Source: Fagopyrum homotropicum (lineage: Eukaryota > Streptophyta > Magnoliopsida > Caryophyllales > Polygonaceae). Taken from it: DNA of 64,000 nucleotides. Within the stretch, counting starts at the first letter, position 1. Every line of letters begins with the position of its first letter. The stretch is taken from contig BSWB01000002.1 in the NCBI GenBank assembly GCA_033239125.1, positions 6,791,001-6,855,000 of the forward strand, given 5' to 3'. Position numbers and translations under genes: made by a program. The notes under the pieces are model-generated. The model saw only the letters and a list, made by a program, of their open reading frames with translations. It had not been told where the DNA came from and did not search any database. Shown piece by piece: positions 44,063 to 55,945 of the stretch.

Positions 44063-44588
44063 TTATATGGATTAGTATCTCCGTGTAATATTTCTTGAAT
44101 GATGAAATGGTAAATAAATGATAAAATGGTAAAAAAATCTTTAACGACGATTATTAATTTTTAATGACATTACTTTGAAAAGAAAACTTAATTTAAATTG
44201 TAGTGGATGGGTTTTGAACCTTGATTGATAACGAAAACAAATACCCAATTTTCTGTTGTTCTATTTAATTACCGGAAATAAATACCCAATTTTCTCTGTT
44301 CTAGTTATTCATTTTGCCCAATATTAATTACCCATTTCAATTAGAGTTTTAAAGTAGTTCTTACTCGGATACGCGTTTTAATCGGATAACTGAAATAAAT
44401 ATTCAATATTAATTACTCATTTTAATTACTAGAAACAAATACACAATTTTAATTACCCATTTTAATTACTGCTTTAATGACAATTAGTTTAAAAAATTAC
44501 ATTAATAGGAAATAGATCTTCAAGAGATTTTTGTAATTTATATACATACTAAAATAGAAGATAAATTGTTGACTCGACGCTCTAAGAA
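44063..44588. other. Intergenic, simple repeats
   Basis: A+T-rich. Repeated AATACCCAATTTTCT and AATTACCCATTTTAATTA words occur at 44235-44460 in a loose array. No gene. Confidence 0.5.
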
Positions 44589-45176
44589 TCTATATATACT
44601 ACTAAAGCAGCACCCATTTTGTCCACGTGTCAACCTCTAAGGCTTTCCACGTCAGCTTTTTTTTCAATTTATTTACAGATTTGCCACAAGGTATTTACAG
44701 ATTTGCCATTAATTATTTTATAAGAAATTTTTTTATTAGAATTTGTAAACAATCATCATGCCATGTCAATTTTATTAAAATAAATAATTAAAAAAATAAA
44801 TCTACCTATCTATAATCAAAATTAACAAACTGATATATTGTAACTCGATTTGTTGAGAAAATCTAACGCAAATCTTCTAACAAGATTTGACACATTTGTT
44901 TAATTTAAAACTAAATCAAATTTTGCTCCTCTATCTAAATCTAAGTAAAAGTGATAATATATTAAGGTATAAATATAATACTCAAAAAATAATCTTTGTA
45001 ATAGAATTTTAATTATATTCTTTTATTTATTTAAAGAAAATTAATCCTCATATGTTAGTTATATTAATTAATTAAAATAATTTTTACTATAAATTGATAT
45101 CAAATATATGATGCATGAAGGTGAAAATATAATATTTATTTAGACAATCCCGCACAAGGTGCGGGCACTAAACTAG
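44589..45176 (+). mobile_element. Non-autonomous Helitron, 588 bp
   Basis: Starts TCTATATATACTACTAAAGC and ends with the hairpin CCCGCACAAGGTGCGGG (45149-45165), followed 7 bases later by CTAG (45173-45176). It sits between A (44588) and T (45177), as Helitrons do, without target duplication. It contains no coding sequence. It separates the two GASA genes. Confidence 0.88.
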
Positions 45177-45197
45177 TTGAGTATTAAAGTTAAATTT

Positions 45198-45808
45198 TCA
45201 TATATTACTAAAGTGTCATTTTTTAAAATTATTTAAATTTTAACTCCAATATTTTTAATAAATCACGTCAAATTGATATAAAATTTCAAGTCAAATTGTT
45301 AAAAAATATCCAATAATTTATTTAAAATACAAAAAAAAGTTTCTCATAATTATTTTTAAAAATTATTTGCTATCTAAAATTTTTTTAATTCGGTTATATT
45401 TTTATGGGTTTTTCTATCCCACATCGATTATCAAGTTATATAGTTACAATTTGAGAACTTGTTTTACCAGATGCGACCTGAAAGCTATAAAAAATTTTGT
45501 AGGTGCACTATTTTATATTTCCTTAACAACTTATTTCATTGAGTGACAGATTTTGAATTTATAAGTTTAAATCAATTATACATTATATGTCATCTGATAA
45601 ATATACTAAAAACAATAAAAAGCTTTTTAAATATATATGTCTTACAAATACCTGCCATGGGTCCTAAAAGCCATATATTTTATATCATCTGATTAATAAT
45701 ACATTATAAATAAATTCAACAATTATTATCAATATACTAAAAATCATAAAAGTTTTGTAAATATATATGTCTTATAAATACTGGTGCACGACACGAGTTC
45801 TAAACTAG
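45198..45808 (+). mobile_element. Possible second, diverged Helitron
   Basis: Directly after the previous Helitron, TCATATATTACTAAAGTGTC (45198) resembles its 5' end, and GGTGCACGACACGAGTTCTAAACTAG near 45783-45808 resembles a decayed Helitron 3' hairpin with CTAG. The 5' flanking base is T rather than A, so the border is uncertain. Confidence 0.4.
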
Positions 45809-46737
45809 TTGATTAAGCTAATTAGTGTAAAATTAGATTAATAGGAAAAACATATTTAGAAGATTTTATAATTAATTAAAAGAAAATTCCGTTTGATGAC
45901 CTTGAGATTTTGTCATTTCCGGTTGGTACCTACCAAATTTCACTTTTTCTTATGTGCCCTTGAGGTTTTGTCATTTTTGGTTGATACCCACCAAGTTTCA
46001 CTTTTCTCTTTGGTGCAGTCGGGTTTAATATTTTTACTATCCGTGCCTATTGTATACACGTCCGTCAATTATATCTTCTTTCTCTCTGTTTTTATAAATA
46101 AATAATAAAGTGAAATCCATCGGAGTAATTGGGAATCCTAGTACACACGTGTCATCTCCTTTAACCTCCGATTCTTACAGTCGTCGACTACCTTTCGACT
46201 TACGATTCTTCCCAAACTAGATCCAAAACCACATTCTTTTCATCGGTTGAAGCAACATGCAATGATAATCCAATCACACAATGATATTCAAGGATTTAGT
46301 TACCAATAGAAGTTTGAGTCTTTGAAACACCTAAAAACAATAGATTTATTTTATATCATCGTGACGTTATGGGTGGTATTTTATATCAACAAATTTAACA
46401 CCCCGGAGGTGGTTTGGAACTCGTTTCAGAAGAATCGGAAGTCGAACGAAGGTAGTCAACGACAAGAAGAATCGGAGGTCAAAAGAGAGGAAGCATGTGC
46501 ACCGGATTCTTTTTTCCCATTTTCTCCTTGGGTGTCATTACTTTTTACATAATAAACGGTCATGTAAAATGGGCACATATATGGGGAAATTTTTTTTTGA
46601 AGGGCACCAAACGAAATTTTTGTTAATTAAACTGGTTAATGTAAAATTTAATTAATAAGTTTGTATCCGCGGAAGAAAAAACTCTATTACACCAATATTC
46701 TCTAGATCAATTCACTTAAAAAAATCTCATTATACTA
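45809..46737. repeat. Spacer with dispersed repeat, copy 2 (partner 3640-4260)
   Basis: 46100-46640 resembles 3640-4260. The upstream part holds two near-identical units (CATTTCCGGTTGGTACCTACCAA at 45916 region and CATTTTTGGTTGATACCCACCAA at 45974 region), about 60 bp apart, that look like a short tandem repeat. The frame 46322-46552 has no recognisable domain. Confidence 0.5.
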
Positions 46738-47617
46738 GAAAATATTTGAATATATTAATATAATAATAAAATCTATATGCTTAAGGTCATGTTTACTTGT
46801 AAATTGATTTATTTTCGGGTTTATGATCTAAATGAGTTTATAGTTTATTTTTCAGTTTATTTCTCAACGGGTTATATAAATAAACCAGCTAAAGTTGTTT
46901 ACTTGGAGGTTATTTTACTTCAAAAGACACTTATGCCACTAAAAAAATTAAAGAATAACATTTAAGGCCAAATCACCTAAGTACGAGTTTTTGAGATTTC
47001 TCTTGAGTAACTAGGTTCATCATATGTTTAGTAAATGTATCTCTAATCAAACCTCTTACTTTCCAACTTCAAATTTAATAAAAGTGATAAAAATTGAAAG
47101 GGTACACAAACTTATTAGAAATAGAAAAGGGTCTATTGGCCTTATTTGGCCAAATTCTTTCAACATTTAATACTCAAGATGAACAAATAATATTGAGATG
47201 GAAAAACACAAGGTCAACATCGGATTTTAAACAAAAATTAACTCATCCAAACAAAACTAACATTGGTGTAAGAAGTTTAATTTTGAGTGGTTTATGAGTT
47301 CAAATAAACCAATAGAAAAATAAACTCATCCCCAAATAAACACTCAATAATTTAGTAACGGTTGTGTGGTGAACGGTTTTTTAATTTCCCCATAAATGCA
47401 ACAGTTAATGCTAATGACGACCACTTTTTTGTAATTGTTTATTTTCATTAAAGTAGCAATTAATGTAAAACGGGAGTTTTTTTTATATAAATTTAATGTT
47501 ACCATAAATGTAACATTTAATAAACCGTGTCAAATAACCTAAGTAAATCTTTTCCATATCTATATATAATAATATCAAATGAAAACTTTCATAAACACTT
47601 AGAAGATTGAAACTATC
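46738..47617 (+). promoter_or_regulatory. Upstream region of GASA-2
   Basis: Paralogous to 42687-43372, with an extra insertion of about 200 bp between about 46970 and 47110. TATATATAA at 47561-47569 is the likely TATA box, about 50 bases before the ATG. Confidence 0.65.
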
Positions 47618-48290
47618 ATGGCTCATTTCTCATGTTCTCGATGTGTTTTCTTCCTCTTCCTTATTGTATCCATGGCCATTGTTGAAGTTTCATTGGTAAG
47701 CCTACTTCTTCATCTCAACAATTACATAAGTACATTTCAAAACATTTTTTCATTCTTTCATGCATGTTTCATATTATGTAACAATCATATTAATGGTTTT
47801 GTGTATTGCAATTTGTTTGTGTCAGGCCGGGAAGGAAGGATCCGTTTCTAGGGAGGGTATGAATTAAAATTTCAATACATCTATCTCAAAAATAATATTT
47901 ACTTTCTAATTGTGTACAATTAGTAAGGTTGTTTATCTGTTTAGAACCTAGACCGAAAAATTCCTATTGTATTGAACTTGATTGGAAATTTTTGAACCTT
48001 TTCAATTTCCGTTGACCTGAATCTAGTTCGGCACAAGTATTGGTTGTAACCGGTAATGTGAACAACCATAATGATTGAAGTTTAATTTGTATTGTATTTG
48101 TTTTGTAGAGTGTCCTAATGAGTGTGCACGTAGATGTTCGGCGACTCAACATAAGAAGCCATGTTTGTTCTATTGTAACAAGTGTTGTGACAAGTGTTTG
48201 TGTGTACCGTCCGGAACTTATGGACATAGGGAAGAATGTGGATGCTATGATGCTTGGAAGACAAAGAGGGGTGGCCCCAAATGCCCTTGA
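47618..48290 (+). CDS. Snakin/GASA family cysteine-rich secreted peptide, copy 2
   Basis: Exons 47618-47695, 47826-47856 and 48109-48290 again give 96 residues with the same splice phases as copy 1. Signal peptide core VFFLFLIVSMAIVEVSL, linker AGKEGSVSREE, and a GASA domain with 12 cysteines (ECPNECARRC, YCNKCCDKCLCVPSG, EECGCYDAW) ending GGPKCP. It differs from copy 1 at about 11 positions by my reading, several in the cysteine-rich core (N/K, A/D, S/G), with no frame damage. Introns and promoter are duplicated too, so this is a recent tandem gene duplication and both copies look functional. Confidence 0.96.
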
Positions 48291-49140
48291 TTATTTGGAT
48301 TAACAAGAGTTTTAGGTTTTCTAAATGTGCCTAATGCTTGAACTTATGCTAGTATCTTACTTCATTTAAGAGTGTAATGTTTCTTGAATGATAAAATGGT
48401 AAATAAATGAGGAAATTGTCTCAAAAGTGCATTTTTGATTATCTATCCAATATATTGCATCTTTGTTGATATTATATATTACATATTAAAATTCAATTAT
48501 TAGATTTTTGTAAACATTATAACTTTGATAATAGGCATCAGGATATTATAATTGAACTTTTTTTAATAAAAAACATTTAAAATATATAACTTAATTCATA
48601 CTTGACAATTCTAACCTAGAATTTGAATATTTAATGAAAACAAAGTACTTTATTTTTTCCGTGTTATAAAATACCCATTTATACAACTCATACCTTCTAA
48701 TAAAAACAAGCTAATGGCATGACGGAAATCTACTCAGTTTGGCTCGATTTAATGTCGACGCTATGAAAAACACTTTTTTTGGGTGTGAAATTCAAAGTAT
48801 GACATGACAGTTAGATGTAATGGTCGAGATGTTATTTTGTTCTAGTTCTTTGATTTTGTAGATATATTGTTTGTCTATACCAACGGGTCATGGTGTTTTC
48901 ATCACCGTCTCCTTGCTTTGCGTCCATTGCGAGTCATTGTTGCCCTTCATACCCTTCTGTTTCAATATAATTACCTATATTTATGTTTTTAATTAACGAA
49001 AAATATAACGGGTTGAAAACAATAAACAAAAGTGCATATTAGAAAGAATGAATGTGTTATGTTTATTTTTGGAAACTCTTGACATTAAATATTTTTCATG
49101 GACAATTATTTAAAAAAATATATTTGAGGTTATATGGACA
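48291..49140. other. Intergenic, nothing recognised
   Basis: A+T-rich 3' flank of GASA-2 and spacer. No open frame or element end. Confidence 0.5.
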
Positions 49141-50130
49141 CTAAAGTTGAAATGAGGAGTAACATTTACTACCATTGCGTTTTGGGTGGTGGTGAAAGAC
49201 CCACCCTTGGGTAATCGTAACAAGGTAAGTACATAAGTTATTGTAACTGCATCGGATTGTTCCTTGTGTGGGATGAATCTGAATCTTTTTGTTCGGCAGG
49301 CAACCTACGTATACGGGTGGAGATTAAGGTTTCAAAACCTTTTTTCTCTTTGTTATGATGACATTTAGTGCAACCGTTAACACCGCTCCAATCTAGTATG
49401 AACATTGTCAATCTATTGTTTCTCAAGTGGCCTTATAGGACACTTCATGAAGATATGTGCGGTGAAGTCATCCGGGGAAAAGTCTCAACTTTGGCCATTG
49501 ATTATGTGCTTTCCCTCCCCGAAATTGTTATGGCTCATCTAAATCCTAACTTGACAATGATATATAGTGGTTTGACAAGTTCAAAGATCTTGATCTCTCT
49601 TAGAAATCATAAAGTAGTGACATTATGAGCCTATTATATAAGTTTGAGTTACTACTTATTGTCAATCGATTTTAGGATGAAACCTTTATATGCTGAATTT
49701 GGGCCTAACTTACATGTATGCTCGGACGTACACGCCTACGCGGCCCCACTCTACAGTGCGTATGTGTTGGACTTTAATAAATTTTAGGCGCACAAAATTT
49801 GCCCATTCAACTCGAGGATATCTTCCAAGTTACATATGGGCAACCTTTGGGGTCTAAGTCTTTATTGTTGGAAGGCTTAAGCCGGATATTTATCGAGGGT
49901 GATTTCGCTCATTCTTGTGGTTTTGTCGCAGTAGCGACATCCAACCGCCTTCTTGTTCAAATATCACCTTTCAGCCGAGTTTTTAGCCATGGTTTTTGTA
50001 GTTCAAGAGTTACAACGGTTAACATAGAGAAAAGTTGGAGTTTAGGCTTGTGTAAGCAAATTAGATCTCAAGTTCGCCCATCTCTACGTACGTATGAAGG
50101 TGCTTTCCTTAATAATTTCATATAATTATT
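49141..50130 (+). other. Unresolved gene-like segment
   Basis: Codon-like composition is higher than around it. Possible splice signals are CAAG/GTAAGT at 49224 and TTCGGCAG/GC at 49300. Two open stretches follow (49368-49628 and 49799-50125: GSKSLLLEGLSRIFIEGDFA, SPFSRVFSHGFCSSRV). I recognise no family. It may be a decayed gene or a captured fragment. No function is proposed. Confidence 0.3.
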
Positions 50131-50551
50131 GTCCCAATTTGAACCATGTACTTGCACATATATTCATTCATCTAAAAATACCGTTGCACCTTATATAACA
50201 TGATTAAACATAATCTATCGATCTTATTCCCTTAAAATTACTCTAACTAAAGTTCATCAAATCATATAAAAAAAATTAAAATAAAAAAAATGAAGACACA
50301 TAAGATTTGAAGAGCGAAAAAACTTAATTTAACCATTGAATTACAATTTAATTATTATAATTCATTCAATTCTAGTATTTTCCTTAAATAAACAGAAATG
50401 TATAATCTCTCGTGGCCTTTTTCAAGTTCATGGGCTTTTTATGGGCTGGGCTTTAACTATTGCCAGCCCAAATAGGCTTTGGGGCGTTGGACTATTTCAT
50501 CTCTTTATTTTAGTTTTGTTCTTCACACTTTTCAGTTTTCACATTGGTTAT
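50131..50551. other. Intergenic, nothing recognised
   Basis: A+T-rich. A short frame at 50336-50554 has no domain. Nothing else seen. Confidence 0.45.
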
Positions 50552-51028
50552 TAGGGGTAGACCTGTTTAAATCCGGGCAGCTGGTCCAGTCCGGAAAAAC
50601 GGGCGGGTATGAACATGGGAACAAGTCCATCCGGGTCGAAAAGCCCGGCCCGTTAAGCCCGTCTGGCCGGATCCGGACAAGGCTATAGGCCGGCCCGTCA
50701 GCCCGGTAAATAAAAATATTATAGTATAATTATTATAAATATTAAGTATTAAAATAAAATATGTAGTATAAATATAATAAATTTAATATATTTTACATAA
50801 AATATCTTAAATATAATTTTTTTTTTAAATAAATTAAAATTATTTTTTTAAAAGAAATTGAAAAACAGGTACCGTGAGCCCGCCTGTCAGCCCGGCTGGG
50901 TTGGGTACGACACACTTCCCAGACCCGGTAGCCGGGCCTAACCCTGCCCGAAACCGGCTAAACGGGCTCAATATTTTATAAAGTCCGGCCTGAACCCAGC
51001 CCGGGGCCGGATATAAATAGGTCTATTA
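50552..51028. mobile_element. hAT-like MITE with GCCCGG repeats
   Basis: Left end TAGGGGTAGACCTGTTTAAA and right end ATAAATAGGTCTATTA form an imperfect inverted repeat. The subterminal regions are rich in AAGCCCGGCCCG, GGCCGG and GCCCGG words around an A+T-rich core (50705-50865). The layout is the same as the 5389-6331 hAT element but with a different word. No clean 8-bp duplication is left, so it is older. Confidence 0.65.
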
Positions 51029-51389
51029 GGATGGAACAAAGTAAATTTATTTTTAAAATATCACTCAATTATAGTTAATACCCATTTTTAAAAATAATAA
51101 ATCCATTCAAAATTAAATTACTGGTAAATTTATATATTTATCTTTATATACAAAATTTTCAAAACCCTCTAATATCTATAGATTTATAGTAACATAATTA
51201 AAATATAATTTAGATTACATTGATGTATCATATAATTCAGCTTCTTCTTTTTTTTAATTTTTTTATGTACATTGATACATCATCTTCTTTAACGACTTTC
51301 AGAATCGCATCTAAATACATGACGACGATAACATTTATAAGGGCTCGTTTGGTATTTTCAAAAATTGATTTTGAATTAAAAATCAAAAC
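51029..51389. other. Intergenic, nothing recognised
   Basis: A+T-rich sequence between the hAT-like MITE and the Helitron. No gene. Confidence 0.5.
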
Positions 51390-52732
51390 TAGTTTAATTC
51401 CCGTGTCAAGGCACGGGTAAACAAATTAAATATATCGTTAAAAATAAATTTAAAGAATAGGTAAATATTTCTTAAAATTTTTATAAACAATATTGATGTA
51501 ACATAATAATTTTAATGATAGAGTAATTTTAAAAAATTGAACTAAATAAATTATATTAAGTATTTTAAAAAATTTTCTTAAAAAATAAAATATAATATTA
51601 CATATCTTATTTAAAATTAATGTTAGTAGACTATTTATGAAGATGATAAAAGGTGAATAAAAAATTAAAAAGAAAAATAAAAATAAATTCTTGAAATTAA
51701 AATATAAATGTTAAAATAGAGAATATTTAAAAAGTTCAATTACAAAATTATTTTCGGTAGTTTTAAATAATATTTTTAAAAAACAAAGATGTAATAACTA
51801 TATTATAATAATTTATAAATTTGTTAAGCTAGTGAATATTTCCTAATTAGTATAATAATTATATATTTATATGTTAAAGCTAAGATAATAAACTATCTAA
51901 TCATTTTATAATTAAAAGTGGGAAAATTTTCAAAAACAATATAAGAAGAATATCTTAAGAGTATAGAAAGATTATGGTAATACTAAAAATGGAAACAACC
52001 TAACTATTATTGATAGTAATAATTTTTTATTTATTTATAAATTAGTATAATTACAAAATTAAAATGCACAAGAAAATAAAATATTGCATGAAGTTAATAA
52101 AAAATAAAATTTTAAATTAAAGTATAAATGTTAAAATAGATAACATTTAAGAAGTTCAATTACAAAATTATCGTAGGTAGTTTTAAATAATATTCTTAAA
52201 AAACAAAGAAAATGTAATAATTATATTATAATAGTTCAATAATAATATTTCCTAATTAATATAAGAATTATATATTTATATGTTAAAGTTAAAAAAATAA
52301 ACTATCTAATCATTTTATAATTAAAAGTGGAAAAAAATTTTAAATAAGATGAGAAGAATATCTTAAGAGTATATTGAAAATTGTGGTAAGACTAAAAAGG
52401 GAAACAATATGTTTATTATATATATTAATAATTAAATAAATTAGTTATTTTGGTATAAGTTTGATCATAGAATAATGATTCTATTAATATAATTTGAAGT
52501 ATGTTTATGTATATGTGTATATATATAAAATACATTTTTAGTAAGTAGATATTTATAAGTTCTATTATAGGATAATACTACTATTATTTTATTTACTAAT
52601 TTAAGATATGGAAACTATATATATAATTTTTTTACAAAAAATCAAAATTCTAAGAAAATGTTATGTGCCATATTATATGTGAGGATGAACCACGTTGAAG
52701 TAAATGCTTTGGCTTTAATATATGTATATAGA
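51390..52732 (-). mobile_element. Non-autonomous Helitron, 1343 bp (minus strand)
   Basis: On the minus strand it starts TCTATATACATATATTAAAG (52732 downward) and ends with the hairpin CCCGTGCCTTGACACGGG (51415-51398) and CTAG (51393-51390). The flanks are A on the 5' side and T on the 3' side. The inside is A+T-rich, with two related blocks of about 420 bp (51690-51960 and 52100-52400 share ATATAAATGTTAAAATAGA and GAAGAATATCTTAAGAGTAT), so it carries a partial internal duplication. No coding sequence. Confidence 0.83.
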
Positions 52733-54708
52733 TAAGCATAAAGATTGAAATGTGTCATTCTCTTTTCTCATAGGTTGAATTTTATCTTATAAATATTTGA
52801 TGATTCCGTATACAATATCACAATTTTAGGTCCCCTCATTGATAGTTCTATTTTAAGATAAGTATTGCGACTTGCAACCACAAAAACAATCAAAGTGCAC
52901 TCACACATACGTATTTTAAATATGCACGCCAAATATTTCTGGTCATACTTTTTGTTTCTTTTTTTTTTTTTGAAATTTTTTTTTTTTTTAGTCGTAGATG
53001 TTATCCTTCATTATCACGTTTTGCCAAATTAATCCACTTACGATTTTCTTGGGAGCCATTTTTGGTCCATTTACATTTAGGTCTGTATTAGGAAGCGAAA
53101 CTCCTTTCATATTAGTGTTACTTTTCTATATATGATATCAAATTATTTTATTTATACTTTCAAAAAATAACCCACAAAATATAGGTAAAAATAATTGATA
53201 ATATAACAAAATTTATACTATATGTCCTTTGAGATATAGTTTAAAAAATTATTTTACAATATTTTTACAATATTTGTTTAATCAACTTAATTTTAATTAA
53301 TAAATATTTGACATTTTCTTTTTAGAATTTCCGTTTCAAATCATAATTCTTTACCTATATAGTTTTGGAGAACCGAAATTATAATATTCTTTTGTTGTTT
53401 TTTTGTCAGAAGATAAATTTAATTTAATATTTTAAAATTTTAAACAAAAATATAAAAAAAATCATGGATAATGGCCTATACTTTAGACTTTTAGGTTAAA
53501 AATTTATCAAATTTCGGGGGGTGTTCTTAATCTTTATAAAAATTTTTTAAAATACTTCCTTATCTATAAATTAACAAGTTTAATAAAAATAATTATTATT
53601 ATCAATAGTTATTGTTAATATTTATTTGAAGGACGCATATGATTTTTGAATGAATATTTTTTATATTAAAATATTAATAAATATAGATTTATAAACGATA
53701 AAATGGTATAATTCGAAAATATATAAAAAGCTAAAAAACATCATTCAAAATTTTTCATTGTTTTTTTGTGTCATCCATTCATTAATCAATTTTTTTATGA
53801 AACAATTTGGTTTATTAGCCTCTTTCTAGTTTTGTATTTAGTAAATGACCCCTTGAGAAAAAAGAATGTGTAGAGTTTGAGAATAAATATAAAAGATTAG
53901 GGTATATTTATTTAATTGAAAAAAATCATATACGATAATTTATAGATTTACTAGGCTTTTTTTTTATAATTTATAGATTTTTTTACCTATTTTTACAGAA
54001 TATAAATATAAAAAAAAATCATATATGATAGAGCAGATTTTATTAATTTTGGTTCAAAGTAAAAGCATTAAAGTGACAACATAAATGTCTATGACCGCGT
54101 GGTCTTATGATGGTCGGTTGCGGACTTTAGTAACTTGTGACACGGTCTAGACGCGTCGTTTTGGCTACTAATTCATGATTATCATGCACGTTCATTTCGC
54201 ATAATGTTTGCTTAGTCTATACTCTTTAAGTTTGAACCGATTTCGATTTCTCACTATTGAGTGATCAAACTTCTCATATCATGCCACGTCGAATTATCAC
54301 TATAGTATATTCTACAAACACCGCCAAATTAATAACTTTTTCATTGGTCAAAGTAAATGTAAAAGTTTCAATATGCATGTTGCAATACTAATTTGTGGTA
54401 TAAGATTGGTAAAAGACCAAAATAAACCCTAATATTATAATAGTTGTGTTATGAAAAAAATGTGTTTCATACAATTCACAAGTCAAACTATGACTGTAAT
54501 CAACATTTTTATCCGTAAGAATATTATAGGATGAATCACTTCACCTGAATTATTTTTCATAACCACTTTGGGTTACAAACAAATAATTGTAAGGAGTGAA
54601 GTTTTTACAATAGGCTTACGATGGGTGTGAAATTGGAGGAATGACCACGTCTTTAATAACAATAACGTTCATAGAGGGAAGCATGCGTTCATTCAAAAGA
54701 GTCATAAA
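52733..54708. other. A+T-rich intergenic, nothing recognised
   Basis: Long A+T-rich stretch with homopolymer runs. I see no open frame, RNA gene or clear element end. Confidence 0.5.
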
Positions 54709-55039
54709 TTACATCAAAGTATGGAATATGAGTAAAAAACACGGCCATAGACCCACCAATACTACTGAAGATCCACAAATCAAATGATATTTTGTTCCGA
54801 TTTTTGCCTCTTTTGCTCCGTCTGAATCAAACTTTGACTTGCCATTGTTGAATTTAACTATACTTAAAGAATTCAAATGGAGTTTCCACAATCAACACCC
54901 GAGACGCTTGACAATGCTCCAAACACGAAAGTGTGCAGTTCTGCCCTCTTATCTCATGTTGAGTCACAAACAACGCCTTGGACATCACAAACGAGGCACA
55001 TGTTGGGAAACTTGCACATGTGGTTTTGGCAAAATTCAT
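54709..55039 (-). pseudogene. Unrecognised gene fragment with a GPI-anchor-like tail
   Basis: On the minus strand 55039-54854 reads a Cys-containing segment (CASFPTCASFVMSKALF, RGQNCTLSCLEHC). After a frame break 54891-54709 ends with a hydrophobic tail (HLICGSSVVLVGLWPCFLLI) preceded by SDGAKEAKIG, which has the look of a C-terminal GPI-anchor signal. I cannot name the family. The broken frame suggests a decayed gene end. Confidence 0.3.
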
Positions 55040-55945
55040 CTATGCTACTATCGGAAGTGTTGTTCTTTCTACCCCATTTCTCTTTGTTCGACTGTCTGAT
55101 AGCTATAGCTCCTGGCACAATGGACAAGCGGGCATAATGGATGAGTGAAAGTCCCCCTCCACGTTCAGAGTTGTGGGGTGCCTACCATGGGCTTAGGCTC
55201 ATGTGGGGGAGGAGTGGATGGCGAGTGGTGCTCTTCAAGTTAAATTGTTCATCGGTAATCACACTTTTATAGTGAGAGACTGGTCTATCTAGTTTCAACA
55301 TGCCTGCAACGAAACGAATAATGCAGTCAATTAATATTTAGCTAGCATTACATTTAATTTTTTTATTGGACCAAGTTTATTGCTCGACTCTCCCGCTAAT
55401 GTAGCTTATAACTTTTTGTATGATGTAGACAAGACCTCACAATTTTTGTATGAAATAACATAACTGTTAAATTAAAGTCCGATACAGACGCACCGGTAGA
55501 GCGAGGATCGTGTGCATACAAGCGTAGGTGCACATTAGGTCCAAGCTTAACATATAAACCCGATGAAGTTTCATCCTAAAACCAATAGAAAATAAAAGGA
55601 GTAGCTCACCGACCTTATACATTCACGACCTTATACATTCACTAGTTAAGAGTATTCACAACTTTTGAGAAGTAACTTATTATCTCCGACAATAACACTG
55701 CAAAATATAGATAAACTGTTGTTTAAGGCTTTGTGATTATTTGTTGATCGATCATCTATTCAAGATGTTTTTCATTCTCTCAACAAAACATTTGAATCCC
55801 AGCTAGCGAGCGAAATGAACGTTGTTCTTCGATCAATTAGTATATGAAAATCGAAGAAACAAATCTTCTATACAAAACCTCTAAACCTGATAATCTACAA
55901 ACTAATCATCTATCAAGTATAACAATCTCTGTTCACGATCAATAA
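55040..55945. other. Intergenic, downstream of the U-box gene
   Basis: No gene recognised. The part nearest 55945 should include the 3' untranslated region of the minus-strand U-box gene; AATAAA-like signals on that strand are not distinctive. Confidence 0.45.

Noticed and set aside
49180..49260. Possible rRNA 3'-end fragment because of TCGTAACAAGGTA
   Set aside because: Only about 12 bases fit; the flanks do not match any rRNA I can recall.
54839..55137. Plus-strand frames opposite the GPI-like fragment
   Set aside because: No domain; the minus strand makes slightly more sense, although it too is unresolved.
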